From: Cristatella mucedo
Lineage: Eukaryota > Bryozoa > Phylactolaemata > Cristatellidae
Direction of reading: 5' to 3'
Length of the DNA: 64,000 nucleotides
Assembly: GCA_009760855.2 (NCBI GenBank)
Contig: WPIO01000332.1
Span: 1 to 64,000, forward strand
The translations under genes were made by a program, and so were the position numbers. Positions 49,668 to 60,570 of this stretch are shown one piece after another (positions within the stretch are counted from its first letter, which is position 1; each line of letters begins with the position of its first letter). The notes beneath the pieces are model-generated. The model saw only the letters and a list, made by a program, of their open reading frames with translations. It did no database searches and had not been told where the DNA came from.

Positions 49668-52490
49668 TTTTTACGTATTACTATTACTATTACTTATCAT
49701 TACTTACAGATTCCAGATTCTATCAATTCCTGCCTTGCTGTTTTTTTACTAGAAAGTTTAGATCGTATCTTTAAATGTAACTCCAAAAAGTTATAAGAAC
49801 CATGTGTCTGGGGGTTAAGCAGGAGAGTTTTGTATTGCCCACACAGAGCCTGAGCGACTTTCGGTAGGCATTCGGTAGCCGACAAACGTCATCTCACGCA
49901 ACAAAGGGAAAGTGTGAAGCATAGCAGAGTCGGGAGAGCAGTCGAGGTAGTGAGTAGCTTGGAAGTAGCTGCTGAAAACCGCTAAAAAGGATGAGTTATA
50001 TTCGGAAGTAGGAGAAAAGTTGTTATCGAGTGATAATTGGGCAGCGAATTCTACAGTCTAGGACCAGCTGAGTTAAAAATGCTGTAGTCATTTGTTTAAG
50101 CTGAGGAATGGAACAGCTATTTTTTGTCGACATCAGACCTGATGGCGGCAGGAGACTGCTACGAATGCACCTGTTGTGCTAGTTATGAAGGAGGCAAACC
50201 TAGGCGGGCCGTGTGGGTCAGCATAGGAACATTGCCGGAAATCCCTCGGTTAACCAGAATCCAGCCTAGCTCTTCTAGCGAAGGAGACACATGCTCAAAC
50301 CTATAGGACTTAAAGACTAGCCTCGCAGCCATATTCATAGTCAGCTGCACTAGCTTGAGAGCTTTTTTTGATAGCCCCCTCAAAAACAACTGCAATAATC
50401 AAGCCGAGACAGAACTAAGGAGCCAGTTAAAGTTTTTACAAGCCATTGCATAAGACAGCTCCTAACTATGGATAGGGGTTCGACGTGAAGGGTAGCTGTA
50501 TAAGCAGTATTCAGGGTGAAGCTTTTAACATTTAGGCAGCTGTCGAAACCGACACTTAATTTCCGAGCAAGCCGTGATGGTCGCACAGCAGCATTACCTA
50601 TTAGAAGAGCAAAGCCTTTTAATCCAGCCACACGCTTAGGGGTCCTATAAGAAGCAGTTCAGTTTTATCGTCATTTATCGTCTGGAAGTTTTCGGACAGT
50701 CTGGATCGAATATCGGCACGGTGGGCATGCATTTTCTCTGTTTCTGCAGAGGAGGCCGACGCTTGGAATGACAAATGCAACTAAGTATCGTCAGCATGAA
50801 AGCGATATCCTATTCCATGTACCTTAATCACATCTCCCTGAGGTAGCCTAGACATGGAGAACAGCCGTGGATCTAGTGCAGACCGTTGAGGAAATCTACA
50901 GTTGACCCGTCTCGTGTGTGAGACCCGACTAGCACACGACACGGATTGAACACGATAACTCAAGTATGATTTATACAACGCCAAGGCTTCGTCTGGCAGA
51001 CCAATCTGTGTTCTCAATCGTTTAAACAGAACATCGTGATCAATGGAGTCGAAGGCAGCAGACGGATCTAGCAGGGTTAGGGCAGTGACATTCCCGGTGT
51101 TGTTGCCTCGTACAATGTCATTCTTAACACGGAGGAGAGAAGTTTTACTGGAGTGCTGCCTCTTTAACCATGACTTATCTTTTTCTGACCTTACAATATT
51201 TTCAATATGTTCAACGAACTGCTTGACAACATTTTTTCAAGAATCTTTCAAAAGCAAGAAAGAAGGGAAAATGGGCGATACTTTAAAAGGACCCCTGTGT
51301 GTAATGGTGGCTGTTTAAGTATGGGTCTAACGATTGCCGATTTCAGGGACTTGCTGACGACCGTTTCCTCATAGAAGCTTTAAAAATCTGGGTTTCCTGC
51401 TAGGACTATGTTGGTCTGCTAGTGGGGACCACTGAGATGACGGTATCGGGTTTTCAGGAGAAGAGCTCTTGTTGCTAGACCTTAATAAGGTAGCCACATG
51501 GCATGCAGATACCTCAGAGAACCTTTTAAGGAAGGTCACAGGCAGTGGAACTGCGATCAATTTTGTCAGAAGGGGCTTAAAGAGGCACGCATGTGCACAA
51601 TTCTTTTAGCAAAGAAGGCTGAAAAGTTGTCGGCTGAGCCCTTAATATCTGGGAAGTCAGACCTCTCAGCATTGGCCAGTAAATGGTTTACCGTCTTATA
51701 AATCGGTTTTGGGTCTGTTTGGCAGGAATAAAGCTTTCGGATGAAAACGAAAGCCCTGGATCTTTTAAGCTTTCGTGTGCAAACTTGAAGGAAGTCTTTG
51801 AGACTCACTAGATCTGCATCGAACACCGATTTCTTGAACTGATGTTCAAGCCAGCTCTTAACGATGTGCATCTTTAGGAGTTGTTTGTAAATTGAAAGTA
51901 AGCACCATTACTTTGAAAACAGAGAAAATGAACGGGAGCATGCTTGTCATGAGCACTCGTGAGTGTCACGTTCATTGCATCAGTGAGGGTATCGACGCTA
52001 GCGGTCGATTGTGAATGCAAATCAAGAATACCTGCATCATATACAGATTTCAAAAGCTGATCTATGTCAATGCATTGTAAGTTGCGTCGTTTGACCTGTT
52101 TGTCACTTCCCTGTACGAACTAGGGAGCAGGAACAGCAAACGAGACCGATCAATGATCTGAGTGGGTCATTAGGCACACCACAAGATCTGTGGTAGGGAA
52201 ATCCTTAGTGATCACGAGATCTAGCATATGGCCACTGACCTCCGTGTACCATGACCGTAATTGCAGCTCACGAGTGGGTGGCGTCGGCTTGGTCACCATT
52301 TGTCACGTAAGACATAGGGACGTGAGCTTCAAGGACAGTGTTTCTTTGGCAAAAGGACTGCGATTCTGGAGCCTTCACAAAAAGACTGTAACCATAGCAA
52401 TCCGATTAAAGCCCCCCTACAAATTGACCAGCACCTCGACTTTTTTCTGAAGGAAGACTCATTCAAATGCTTGATTAACATATGCTGTTT
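49668..52490 (-). mobile_element. LINE-A spanning the U4/U5 border
   Basis: Minus strand, more diverged. C-terminal SLVLSRLDYCSCF near 50380-50425, RT motif C RFHADDT near 50790, linker 51871-51390, endonuclease SGHMLDLVITKD near 52215-52250. Confidence 0.82.
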
Positions 52491-52918
52491 GATTAGCTAA
52501 GTTACCAATCGCACGAATCGAGACTCGTTCGTCACTCAGCACACTTATTTGATAGGCCACCCTAGTAGAGCAGCAGCCTCAAGAAAATCCAGTTACTAGT
52601 TCTATGGCATCTTAGCAACACTACTTGCAGGTCTCAATGCGTTCTCATGGTGTAAAAACCGTATGCACCTAGATAGCTTTTTATCAAGTTTCACTGCCAA
52701 AAATGAAAAGATACGAACCGTCGAACATGCACCTGTGCTACAGGGGATCGCATCAATAGAGAGTTATGTGCGCCTAGTGTTTGCTGCACGACTGCACAGA
52801 AATTGCAGAAGTGAGTGCCCCAGTAACTAATCCATAAAAAATGCATTCAAGACTGAAAGTGTCCTAGCACTACAGAACATGTAGATTAGGTTTTGTCAAA
52901 TACTATACTGAGAGAATG

Positions 52919-53760
52919 GAGGAATATTAGGCATGATAACACACTTGATAAAGTTCCCTCACAGAACTCATTCTCATTCTAAGTGCTTTACATTTACATT
53001 TAGTTTTCACAGGAATCTGTATTGGATGGTAAGTGGTAGCCAGCACGATAAACAACGAGAATTAACATTGTTATAATGACATGCACAGGGTCAGCGTTCA
53101 AATCGGGTTATTGGCAGTATGCACCGTGTCAGCACACATAAGCATGTGAACTACAGGGTCCTAGTAAATGCTGTAAAAAATAGATACGTTTTTATTTTCG
53201 TTTTAAATGTGGTCAAGTCGGGGAATGTCTTGGCTCATGTCGAAAGTGAGTTCCAGGCTTACTGAGGATATAAACAATGCAGACTCACAAAAAGATAGGA
53301 AGTTTGTATGAGGTATATGTATACGATAAGACTCCGAAGAGCGAGTGGTACGATGCTTAGTATCTTGGCAGAGTAGATCTGACGATTATGCTAGAGCGAA
53401 AGAAAGTATGGGTGTAAACATGAGTGGTGAAACCTTGAAGTCAATGCGTTTCCTACTTTTAGCCGGTGCAAATCGGCGATATGTGGTGTGAAATGGCAAC
53501 GTCGACATTAACGACAGACAACGGTGTGAAATGGCTATGTCGATGTTCACGACAGACATCGTTACGTGCAGAGGGTTGCACAAGCTTTTTGGGCCTGATT
53601 GCTTTGGCCGGTAGACCAGCAAGTAGTGCATTACAGGAGTCGGAGAGGATGCCAGAAATGCATGGGCCAATTTAGCTGTTGTATCCTTGTCTGCACACGG
53701 CCGAGTACCATACTTGCTAGGTAGTAGCTTGCAGTTCCGAAGCAGGCTTTGATTGACTGC
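52919..53760 (-). mobile_element. LINE-B, U5
   Basis: Diverged homologue of 1801-2620, with a 38-bp local duplication at 53485-53560. The minus strand reads RRFAPAKSRKRIDFKVSPL. Confidence 0.75.
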
Positions 53761-53815
53761 CGGCCTAGAGCAAAGTGGTAGCTATTTTGGCGGCATTGAC
53801 CGGACGTGCTTCTTC

Positions 53816-54651
53816 AGATTATATTAGCCAATATTATTTGACTGTGTGCCTCCCTCAAGCATAGGCACTTAACTGTCAAGATCAAAGATGTTATTATCTG
53901 CCAGAATAACATCGGTGACGTTCAAGCTTGTTTAGATACGGATACCCCATTTAAATCGGTCCGTGCATTAGCGACATACCGTCTCGACTAGCATAACCCG
54001 CTGCTTCCATGTCGATCGGCATGTGCACAAAGGCTCCTACAACCGGTGCAAAACTCGGCAGATGTAATGGCCTGTGGTAAACGTTGCAGATGCCACTTCA
54101 CACCCGTTGCTGTCGAATTTTACTAGCTCCCAGCATAGCATGACATCGACTTCAAGATTCTGTCACTCACTTTCAGGTCCCTTCATTATTTGGCTATAGC
54201 TAATTTTTCAGAACTAATGCAGCACCGGACAAACATCGTGCGACCCGCTTTTCGAAATCTGTTAAACGTACCTCGTATAATATTTTGGAGACCATGCCTT
54301 TAGTTCTTATGTTCACATGTTCTGGAACTCACTCCCGGCTGGGGTCTACACATGTCCTGATTCTAATAAGCCTAAAAGAATACTAAATACACATCTATTT
54401 AGAACAGCATTTTGAAGGTTCGCGTGATCTCTCTTTGATGTGTTTATAGGATCTGACTTTATACATGCTGCCAATAATTACATTTGCATGCTAAGTGAGT
54501 GTATGTCACCGCTTACTTTGGTATTCTTGTTGGTTATTGAGAACGTCACCACTACCGAGTCGATTCTGGTTCGTTAGCAGTACCTGTAACGTGCCTAGAA
54601 ATATTCAGTCGTTTGAGGCGCTATAAACTGAGTTTTTTTATTATCATTATT
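53816..54651 (+). mobile_element. LINE-F, U5
   Basis: Diverged plus-strand partner; WNSLPAGVYTCPD near 54333-54363 is closer to the LINE consensus (WNSLP) than in the other units. Confidence 0.75.
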
Positions 54652-55192
54652 TGTGGCTGAAAGTGAACCACTTTTTGTTGTCATCTACAAACAGTGATGC
54701 CTAATACCTCTATTCTGAATGAGCTTTATGTGACCTTTCCAGCTTAAGTTTAACGGCTTAAATGTCCTGAAGGAGGGAATACGACTGTACATTTGTAAAG
54801 TCGTCAACGATGAGCCGCTTGATATAGATAGAAAGGCAGACTAAGAGTGGGGAGTGCGAACATACTGTGTGCCGGATTGAGCTGCTAATGTAGCTGACGG
54901 GCAGCCGGTAATCACTCAGCGGGTTTCTTCGATTGCCTAATCTACACGACTCAGCTAGTTGTTCAATAAACGTATGCATTGACATTCCCAGGGCACCTGA
55001 AGGAGATTTAGGGAGGGCTCGTACAACACAACTGCGATTCCCACAGTACTCCTACAGACTAGGTGTTGCAAGCTTATGAAATATGCTGGCTTGTACATTT
55101 AAAAAATCCAAACTACATTCCCTAAGGCTATCGAAGCTGATTGGGAATGAGGTCATGAGGTCGTAAAAATCAGGCGTCGGTCAGAAATTGAA

Positions 55193-55198
55193 TATAAG
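55193..55198 (+). promoter_or_regulatory. TATA box, U5
   Basis: TATAAG still present 86 bases before the position of the lost start codon. Confidence 0.5.
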
Positions 55199-55610
55199 CA
55201 AACGATGCGAACCGGCTTACCACAGGCACCTTATAGGGTCCAGGAATTCTCCAGCTCTGCCAGAAAGCTGAAAACGAAAAGCTGAAGGTGACGCAATCTT
55301 TGCCCGTCGTCGTGCTACTCTGTGCATTGCTGACGGCAGCACAGAGTGATCAATCGGAAGCCGAGGCACCAGCTGCCAAGCGATTCAGTCACGTAAACCC
55401 TCCTCTCGATCCTGAGGGACGATGCCTAACGCTAGCTGAGTGGTGAGTAGGCGCCCTGTATGTTGTTATATTTATTGAGTAATCTCAAATGCTAGGTGGT
55501 GATACTAAGTGTGCTGCCGCTTTGGTGGCTGTGCCCGTTGTGGCTAGTCATATTCTGAAAGCAATTAGCAAAATGAACCGTTTTAATTAAGCAATACTTC
55601 AAAGGTGTCA

Positions 55611-55686
55611 GATATATATAAACAAACAAATAACAAAATGTATACATATATTTGTATACATATATATATATGTATATATATATTTG
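55611..55686. repeat. Degenerate TA-rich tract, U5
   Basis: Interrupted TA/TATG sequence at the place of the pure (TA)n tracts in U1-U4, possibly closer to the state before expansion. Confidence 0.8.
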
Positions 55687-55735
55687 TATCGGGACAGATT
55701 TTAGGCTCAGCAATTAGAAGAAAATTAAAACGTGG

Positions 55736-56816
55736 AATGGCTAAGTTGAAATTAGACCGAACAATATACTGGCTAACCCTAAGACTTCAGACGAACCAGA
55801 TTATAATGGCTCGGCCAAAATATGTTTTGCTTTCTTCACACAAAGAATTGAGTACATTTGTGCCTCCATAAAGACCCCTCTGAGTAAAGCAATTGTGGAA
55901 TCATAACCTGCGACCTTCTTGCAAAGAATTTCCGAGATTTCTGTATGCTATTTTCTACCTTACTAAGGTCTAGCAAAAAGAGCTCGTGTCCTCCACCACA
56001 AATACCATTATCGCTGTGGTCTTCACTAGCAGACAACCTAAGCCTGACATAGCCGAGATGTTTTGTGCTTCTTTGGTATATGGGTCACACCCAAGTCCTT
56101 CAAATCGGCGATCGTTAGACTTATGTTTAATAAGCCTAGATTATTTTCAGAAATCCTTGCAAATTGTCGTTGAGTTTCCCTTCTTTCTTTCTTGGTTAAG
56201 ATTCTTGAATCAATTCTTGTTGAGCTGCTGGTTAAACCTATTGAAAAGAATTAAACGTCAAATTCGTTTCGATCAGTGTTCAAGAGGCAGCACACCACTG
56301 AAACTGCTGTCTTCCGTTTTAACAATGACGTCTTACATGCCAACGACAGCACTAATATCACTGCCCTAGCTCGTCTAGATCTGTCTGCTGCCTTCGACAC
56401 CATTGATCATAATGTTGTACGGGAGAGATCAAGAACAACGACCGGACTGAAAGATTCGGAACTGGAGTGGTTTAAATCGTACTTGTCTCATCGTGTTCAA
56501 TGCGTGCCGTGTAGGGTTCTAGCCTTACTCACGAGACGGGTCACATGTGGAGTCTCTTAAGGTCCGTCCTTGCTGCTCTCCTGCTGCCGACTATGGCCCA
56601 TCCCTTTCAGTGGTCGTCAGCTACTACTTCTATGCTACTCACTACCTCGACTGCTCTCCTAGCCTCAACTATTCATCCCACTTTCTTTGTTCTGCGTGAG
56701 ACGAAGTATGTTTGCTAGGTAATTCTTACGGAAAGCGGCTTAGGCTGTTATTGTGCTATATGTAACGTTCCTGCATAAAATTCGCATGCTCATATGGCTT
56801 CGAGGAGTTACAGACG
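55736..56816 (+). mobile_element. LINE-D relic, U5
   Basis: Best preserved motif A of the five: LDLSAAFDTIDHNVVRERS (near 56375-56430), followed by WFKSYLSHRVQCV and the same TAA in motif B. The FDTSDH form in U1-U4 is therefore derived. Confidence 0.78.
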
Positions 56817-57675
56817 TGAATAATTTACATTTTTTAATGCGGCCCTGACATGTTTCGATAGTGCAGCAAGCAATCTGGAGGTATAAGAAGAAGACGAGCT
56901 GAAGTTAGGGAGAGAAAATATAACGGGGAGAGTGAGAGAGACAGAGAATGTGATGTTAGAAATTGCCAAACATTAAAGATTCGGCGGTCGGCTGTGGTCT
57001 TAGGTATCGAAAACGTAATGCAACGTCGTGCTTAAAAAACGAAAGGGAAACGCTCTTAGCATCGAAGCTCGTTTCTGCAAATCACTTAGGAAGCTTGGCC
57101 ACACTATAAGTGGGCAATTTGCTTTCAATGTCTCGTCGAATGTGTGCAAATAATATGCTTACCTTACAAGGGTGCCATTTCCTCAACTTCGTAGGTTTGA
57201 CGGGTGCAACTGGTGCTTTTGCAACAGAGGGACTGTTCCAGCATGCACACTCAAACAATGCGAGTAGCAACGTCAAGCAGCCCAGATGAAAAAGGGCCAT
57301 CAAAAGCCTGGTAAGTTTACCAGTTTCTTGCTAGTACGAGTCATGCTGCAACCGAAAGAGTTGATTTGGCAGGGATCAGCAAAAGTGTCTTGAACATATA
57401 GCAGACGCTCGAGACCTGGACGGACTCTACGGAACTGTAAGGTGCAGTGACTGTGCAAGTCATGCGATTAATACATTTTGTTCCTCTCTTGTGGTGGCCA
57501 CCTCAGCATGCCAATTTACTTGCTGAAAACTCGTTCTAAAACAGAACCGGAGTGCAACGGTTCGATTACTTACGTTTGGCCTCTGCAACAACTGGCCACT
57601 CTGGATAGTAACCCTGTGCGAAAGCCCTATCATGGTCATAAATATGTTCATGCATCACTTTAAAAATGTCCATTC

Positions 57676-57699
57676 GGAGAGAGAGAGAGGAGAGAGAAA
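57676..57699. repeat. (GA)n microsatellite, U5
   Basis: Short GA run in intron 2. Confidence 0.85.
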
Positions 57700-58242
57700 T
57701 TGTGGTCGCCGGTAAACCCGATCTTAAAAAATTCGCCCCGACCTTCGTTATAAAAACACTGGTAGTTGCTAAGAACGCCAGTTTTGTATTAATGATGGGA
57801 CACATAAAATAATACCCTTAACGAGGTAAAACAGTAGCGGTATCATTTGTTTGATTGAACACGAGATATGTCTTTGCTAATGGCAACTTGTACAATAGTA
57901 CATGTACTTTTGCTTTCAATTCGTTTGATAGATCTCCTCAAGGTACTTGCAAGCAAGAATTCAGTAAGCTCATTCCTGAAGAAAATTCTGTTAATATAAA
58001 TACACATAACGATAGGGCTAAGATCACTAGCAAAACTTGCCAGGTTGTTCTTAACGAGATAAAGCCAGTGCAATAGAGAAAGCCTTACTTGCCGTGTGCA
58101 TTTGAGCAGCATATGGCGGCACAGACAGAAGTAACGAAATGGGATAAGGTGGCGACCTGTGTGAAATTGCATTTAATTTAACGTGTGAAAGTTAAAAAAA
58201 CGTTTGATTTGTATTAATATTGGCTCTCATTGCTCTCTGCAG

Positions 58243-58301
58243 ACCTCGACCGTAACGATCAGCAAATGCTAATGGACCTTACCGGTGAGCCTTGGAATTG
58301 A
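58243..58301 (+). other. Putative exon 3, U5
   Basis: Same frame and length as U1 with substitutions S-N, A-M and F-L and several silent changes; ends in TGA after GEPWN. Confidence 0.45.
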
Positions 58302-58456
58302 TCAACAACTTCATCCGAAAACCTGCACGAGTGTTTCAAAAAATGAACGTGGACAGCTGCTATTACATTGAATGAGCAAAGAAAATATATTTCTACGGGG
58401 GAGATGGATGTTGAAGTATGCTATCATTATCAGGAAATATACTGTCTTGCATATCT

Positions 58457-58490
58457 ATACCCAGACAGCGAGCATACCCAGACAGCGAGT
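58457..58490. repeat. 17-bp tandem duplication at a deletion junction
   Basis: ATACCCAGACAGCGAG occurs twice (58457 and 58474), exactly where U5 jumps from sequence matching U1 7390 to sequence matching U1 9703. Confidence 0.8.
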
Positions 58491-58724
58491 GAGACAGAGA
58501 AAGAGTTTCTGTCAATTGCCTAATACTCAATAGTCCGTGGGTAGTTGAGTGACTCTAAAGATTAGAAGCATGAGGAAAACCCGTGCTTTAGAAGCAGCAT
58601 GCATCCTCTCTTCGCTTTGAGCGTCACTAGAAGGGCCTATTATTTCGATGCCTTGTTGGCTGCACTCATAAAATATGCTGGTCATAGAAGCTGATGCACG
58701 GCTTCCGTTTTCTTAAGTTGATAG

Positions 58725-58850
58725 ATTCGACAGGTGCAACTTGTGCTTTTACTGGACATGATTCATTGCAAATTACTAAAGAAAGGCATGCATTCGCCAG
58801 TAGCCAAGTCAAGAGAATTGCTAGCAACTGCAGCCGCAAGCTTGAAAGAG
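58725..58850 (+). pseudogene. Dead exon 2 of gene B, only in U5
   Basis: Preceded by a TAG acceptor and aligned to exon 2 of gene A from its first base (ATTCGACAGGTGCAAC against GTTCGACGGGTGCAAC). It reads FDRCNLCFYW then a TGA; cysteine 4 is Tyr and the last two cysteines are lost. Similarity continues past the old stop (GCATTCGCCAGTAGC, CAAGTCAAG). The distance from the GAGACAGAG segment of intron 1 matches gene A. Confidence 0.7.
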
Positions 58851-58889
58851 TCCTAAGATAATTAAATATGCGAGCTATGATTAAATAGC

Positions 58890-59260
58890 TTATAAACGTA
58901 GGCAGCTGTCGAAGACGATACCTAAATTCTGATCACACTGTGACAGTCGCTCAACGACATCTCCAATCAGAATAGGAGAGTCTCATACAGTATTCATGCT
59001 TTTAAAGTGTGCTGTTAGTAGCTGTTCCGCTTAATACTACCTTAGTTTAAGGACATTTGGATTAGATGCAGTCTTTGAAACACAACGTTCAACGTACGGC
59101 TAGCAGTTAAGGATAAAACGTAATTTCCTAACGCACACAGGGACGCTTAAAAAGCGGCATCACCTGTTACATAAGAACAGTTTTCTAGTTCTTCCACAAA
59201 CTTAGGGTGTCCTAAGAGTAGCAGTTCCGTTATATGCGGACGCGAATCTACTCGAGACTG
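58890..59260 (-). mobile_element. Two old LINE C-terminal fragments, U5
   Basis: 58905-59045 aligns to the LINE-A C-terminal region (AGGCAGCTGTCGAA, then CGACACTTAATTTC-like sequence, as at 12085-12230). 59105-59250 is a second, more decayed match ending in CTTAGGGTGTCCTAAGAG. Both are absent from U1-U4 because of the deletion there. Confidence 0.5.
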
Positions 59261-59360
59261 TGACCTCAAGTACGTATGCTCTTAAACCAAGTAATGCACT
59301 CAACTGTTATCAAGAAATTTTCTGAATGGATGATATCTTATAAGGAAGTTTAAGACGCAC

Positions 59361-59699
59361 GTGCATCTTACAGCACTTCGTCTAAGCTCTCAGCTTTTGG
59401 GAGTTTTGAGGGCTGACAATGTGGCAGGTTACCACTAATCGTAATAAGCTTTCATATAGCCCATATTACCTTTATATTACCACTGTGCAATTGAACCTAA
59501 TCATTTACAGCACACAGCTTCCGGAAAAAGCATTAATGATACACGAATGCTTTGAACATGTAAGCGAGTGTATATCTAAGCCTTTTTCTAGAAATATCTC
59601 CTTGTAGAATACAGTGATGTCGTAGCCTATGGGTGTGTGAACGTGTAATATCAATACTAAAACAGTTGTATAGTGCTCTCGGACAACTTTATGTCTTGA
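59361..59699. other. Unassigned stretch, U5
   Basis: Homologous to 9812-10173 of U1; nothing coding recognised. Confidence 0.4.
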
Positions 59700-60570
59700 T
59701 AGACACTTTCTATGTGTTGCGTCAGATGTATTGTTGAATTATTGGCTATTGGTATCATGCTTAAAGTCAATCAGGATGACACGTTTAGAGGTAAAATGCA
59801 CAGGGTCAGCATGCAAATGTGGTTTGAGGCGGCACGCACAGTGTCAGCACGAAAACGCGCCCAAAGAAGGAGTCGCATGAAAACGTAAAATGCTGTTGCA
59901 GCTGGACGTGTTTGTACTTTTAAATTTCGTCAAGTCACGGGATATCGTGACACCACGCAGAAGTGGAATCCAGATTTGGAGAATACAAACTCTAGGGACC
60001 GCTCCCAAGGATTTGAGGTTCGTACAGCCAATTTTGAGTGTTGTTTTCCAATTTCCGAACACAATTGGTTTTCCCATTACTAGTGCGATGGTTTATACCA
60101 TCGTGCCATTTAGGAAAGCTCGCTGCCATCCGTGCACTGGTGTCATTCAAACAGGCTGCAAGGGAGTTAAGAGAATTAGACGTGCTGGATGGCTGGGACG
60201 GATCAAAGCAAAAGCACAGCTAAGTGTCACCTGCATAAAAGTGAACGCCTAGAATGTGAGTGCCAGCCGCATCGGCAATAAGAAGAGTTTTGCCTTTACA
60301 AAAAGCAGACCATCGATAAAGCCCCGAAATCCCTCATACTTCAGTAGTTTCTTAGAGGATCTTAGTCGGCTTACATCTACGCTGCTGAGAGCTGAACTGA
60401 GATATCAGCTGAACCATGTCAATGCAGTACCAGTGATGCTCTGGCGGTATGATAGGCGTTCAGGAAGGACTTGGTGATCAATAGTGTCAAAATCTGTAAT
60501 TGCATCAACGTGTAGCTGAAATTCGTCAAACTCGGCTCCATAGATCAGACTCCACACCACAGCCTAAAAT
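59700..60570 (-). mobile_element. LINE-C RT relic, U5
   Basis: Diverged homologue of 10174-11040; carries a small insertion (ACACCACG) near 59950. Confidence 0.7.

Larger units (their letters stand above)
38425..51254 (+). repeat. Tandem repeat unit U4
   Basis: Matches U1 closely up to about 49.43 kb, then switches to a more diverged subtype resembling U2 at diagnostic sites. Compared with U1 it has many one- to three-base homopolymer changes, for example the T run near 40192 and the extra AA near 47630. Gene-free stretches (39661-40222, 41939-42479, 45666-46134, 46481-47214, 47732-48610) correspond to those described for U1. Confidence 0.97.
55279..57267 (+). pseudogene. Pacifastin inhibitor gene A, U5, start codon lost
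   Basis: Exons at 55279-55442 and 57195-57267 keep splice sites, frame and all six cysteines, but the ATG is AAG and no in-frame ATG replaces it (an in-frame TAG lies upstream). The signal core also has V8L, L9P and F15C. The mature domain carries the W61/N65 variant and is otherwise intact, with only silent changes in the exon 1 part. It is probably a recent pseudogene. Use of a non-AUG start or an unseen upstream exon cannot be excluded. Confidence 0.75.
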
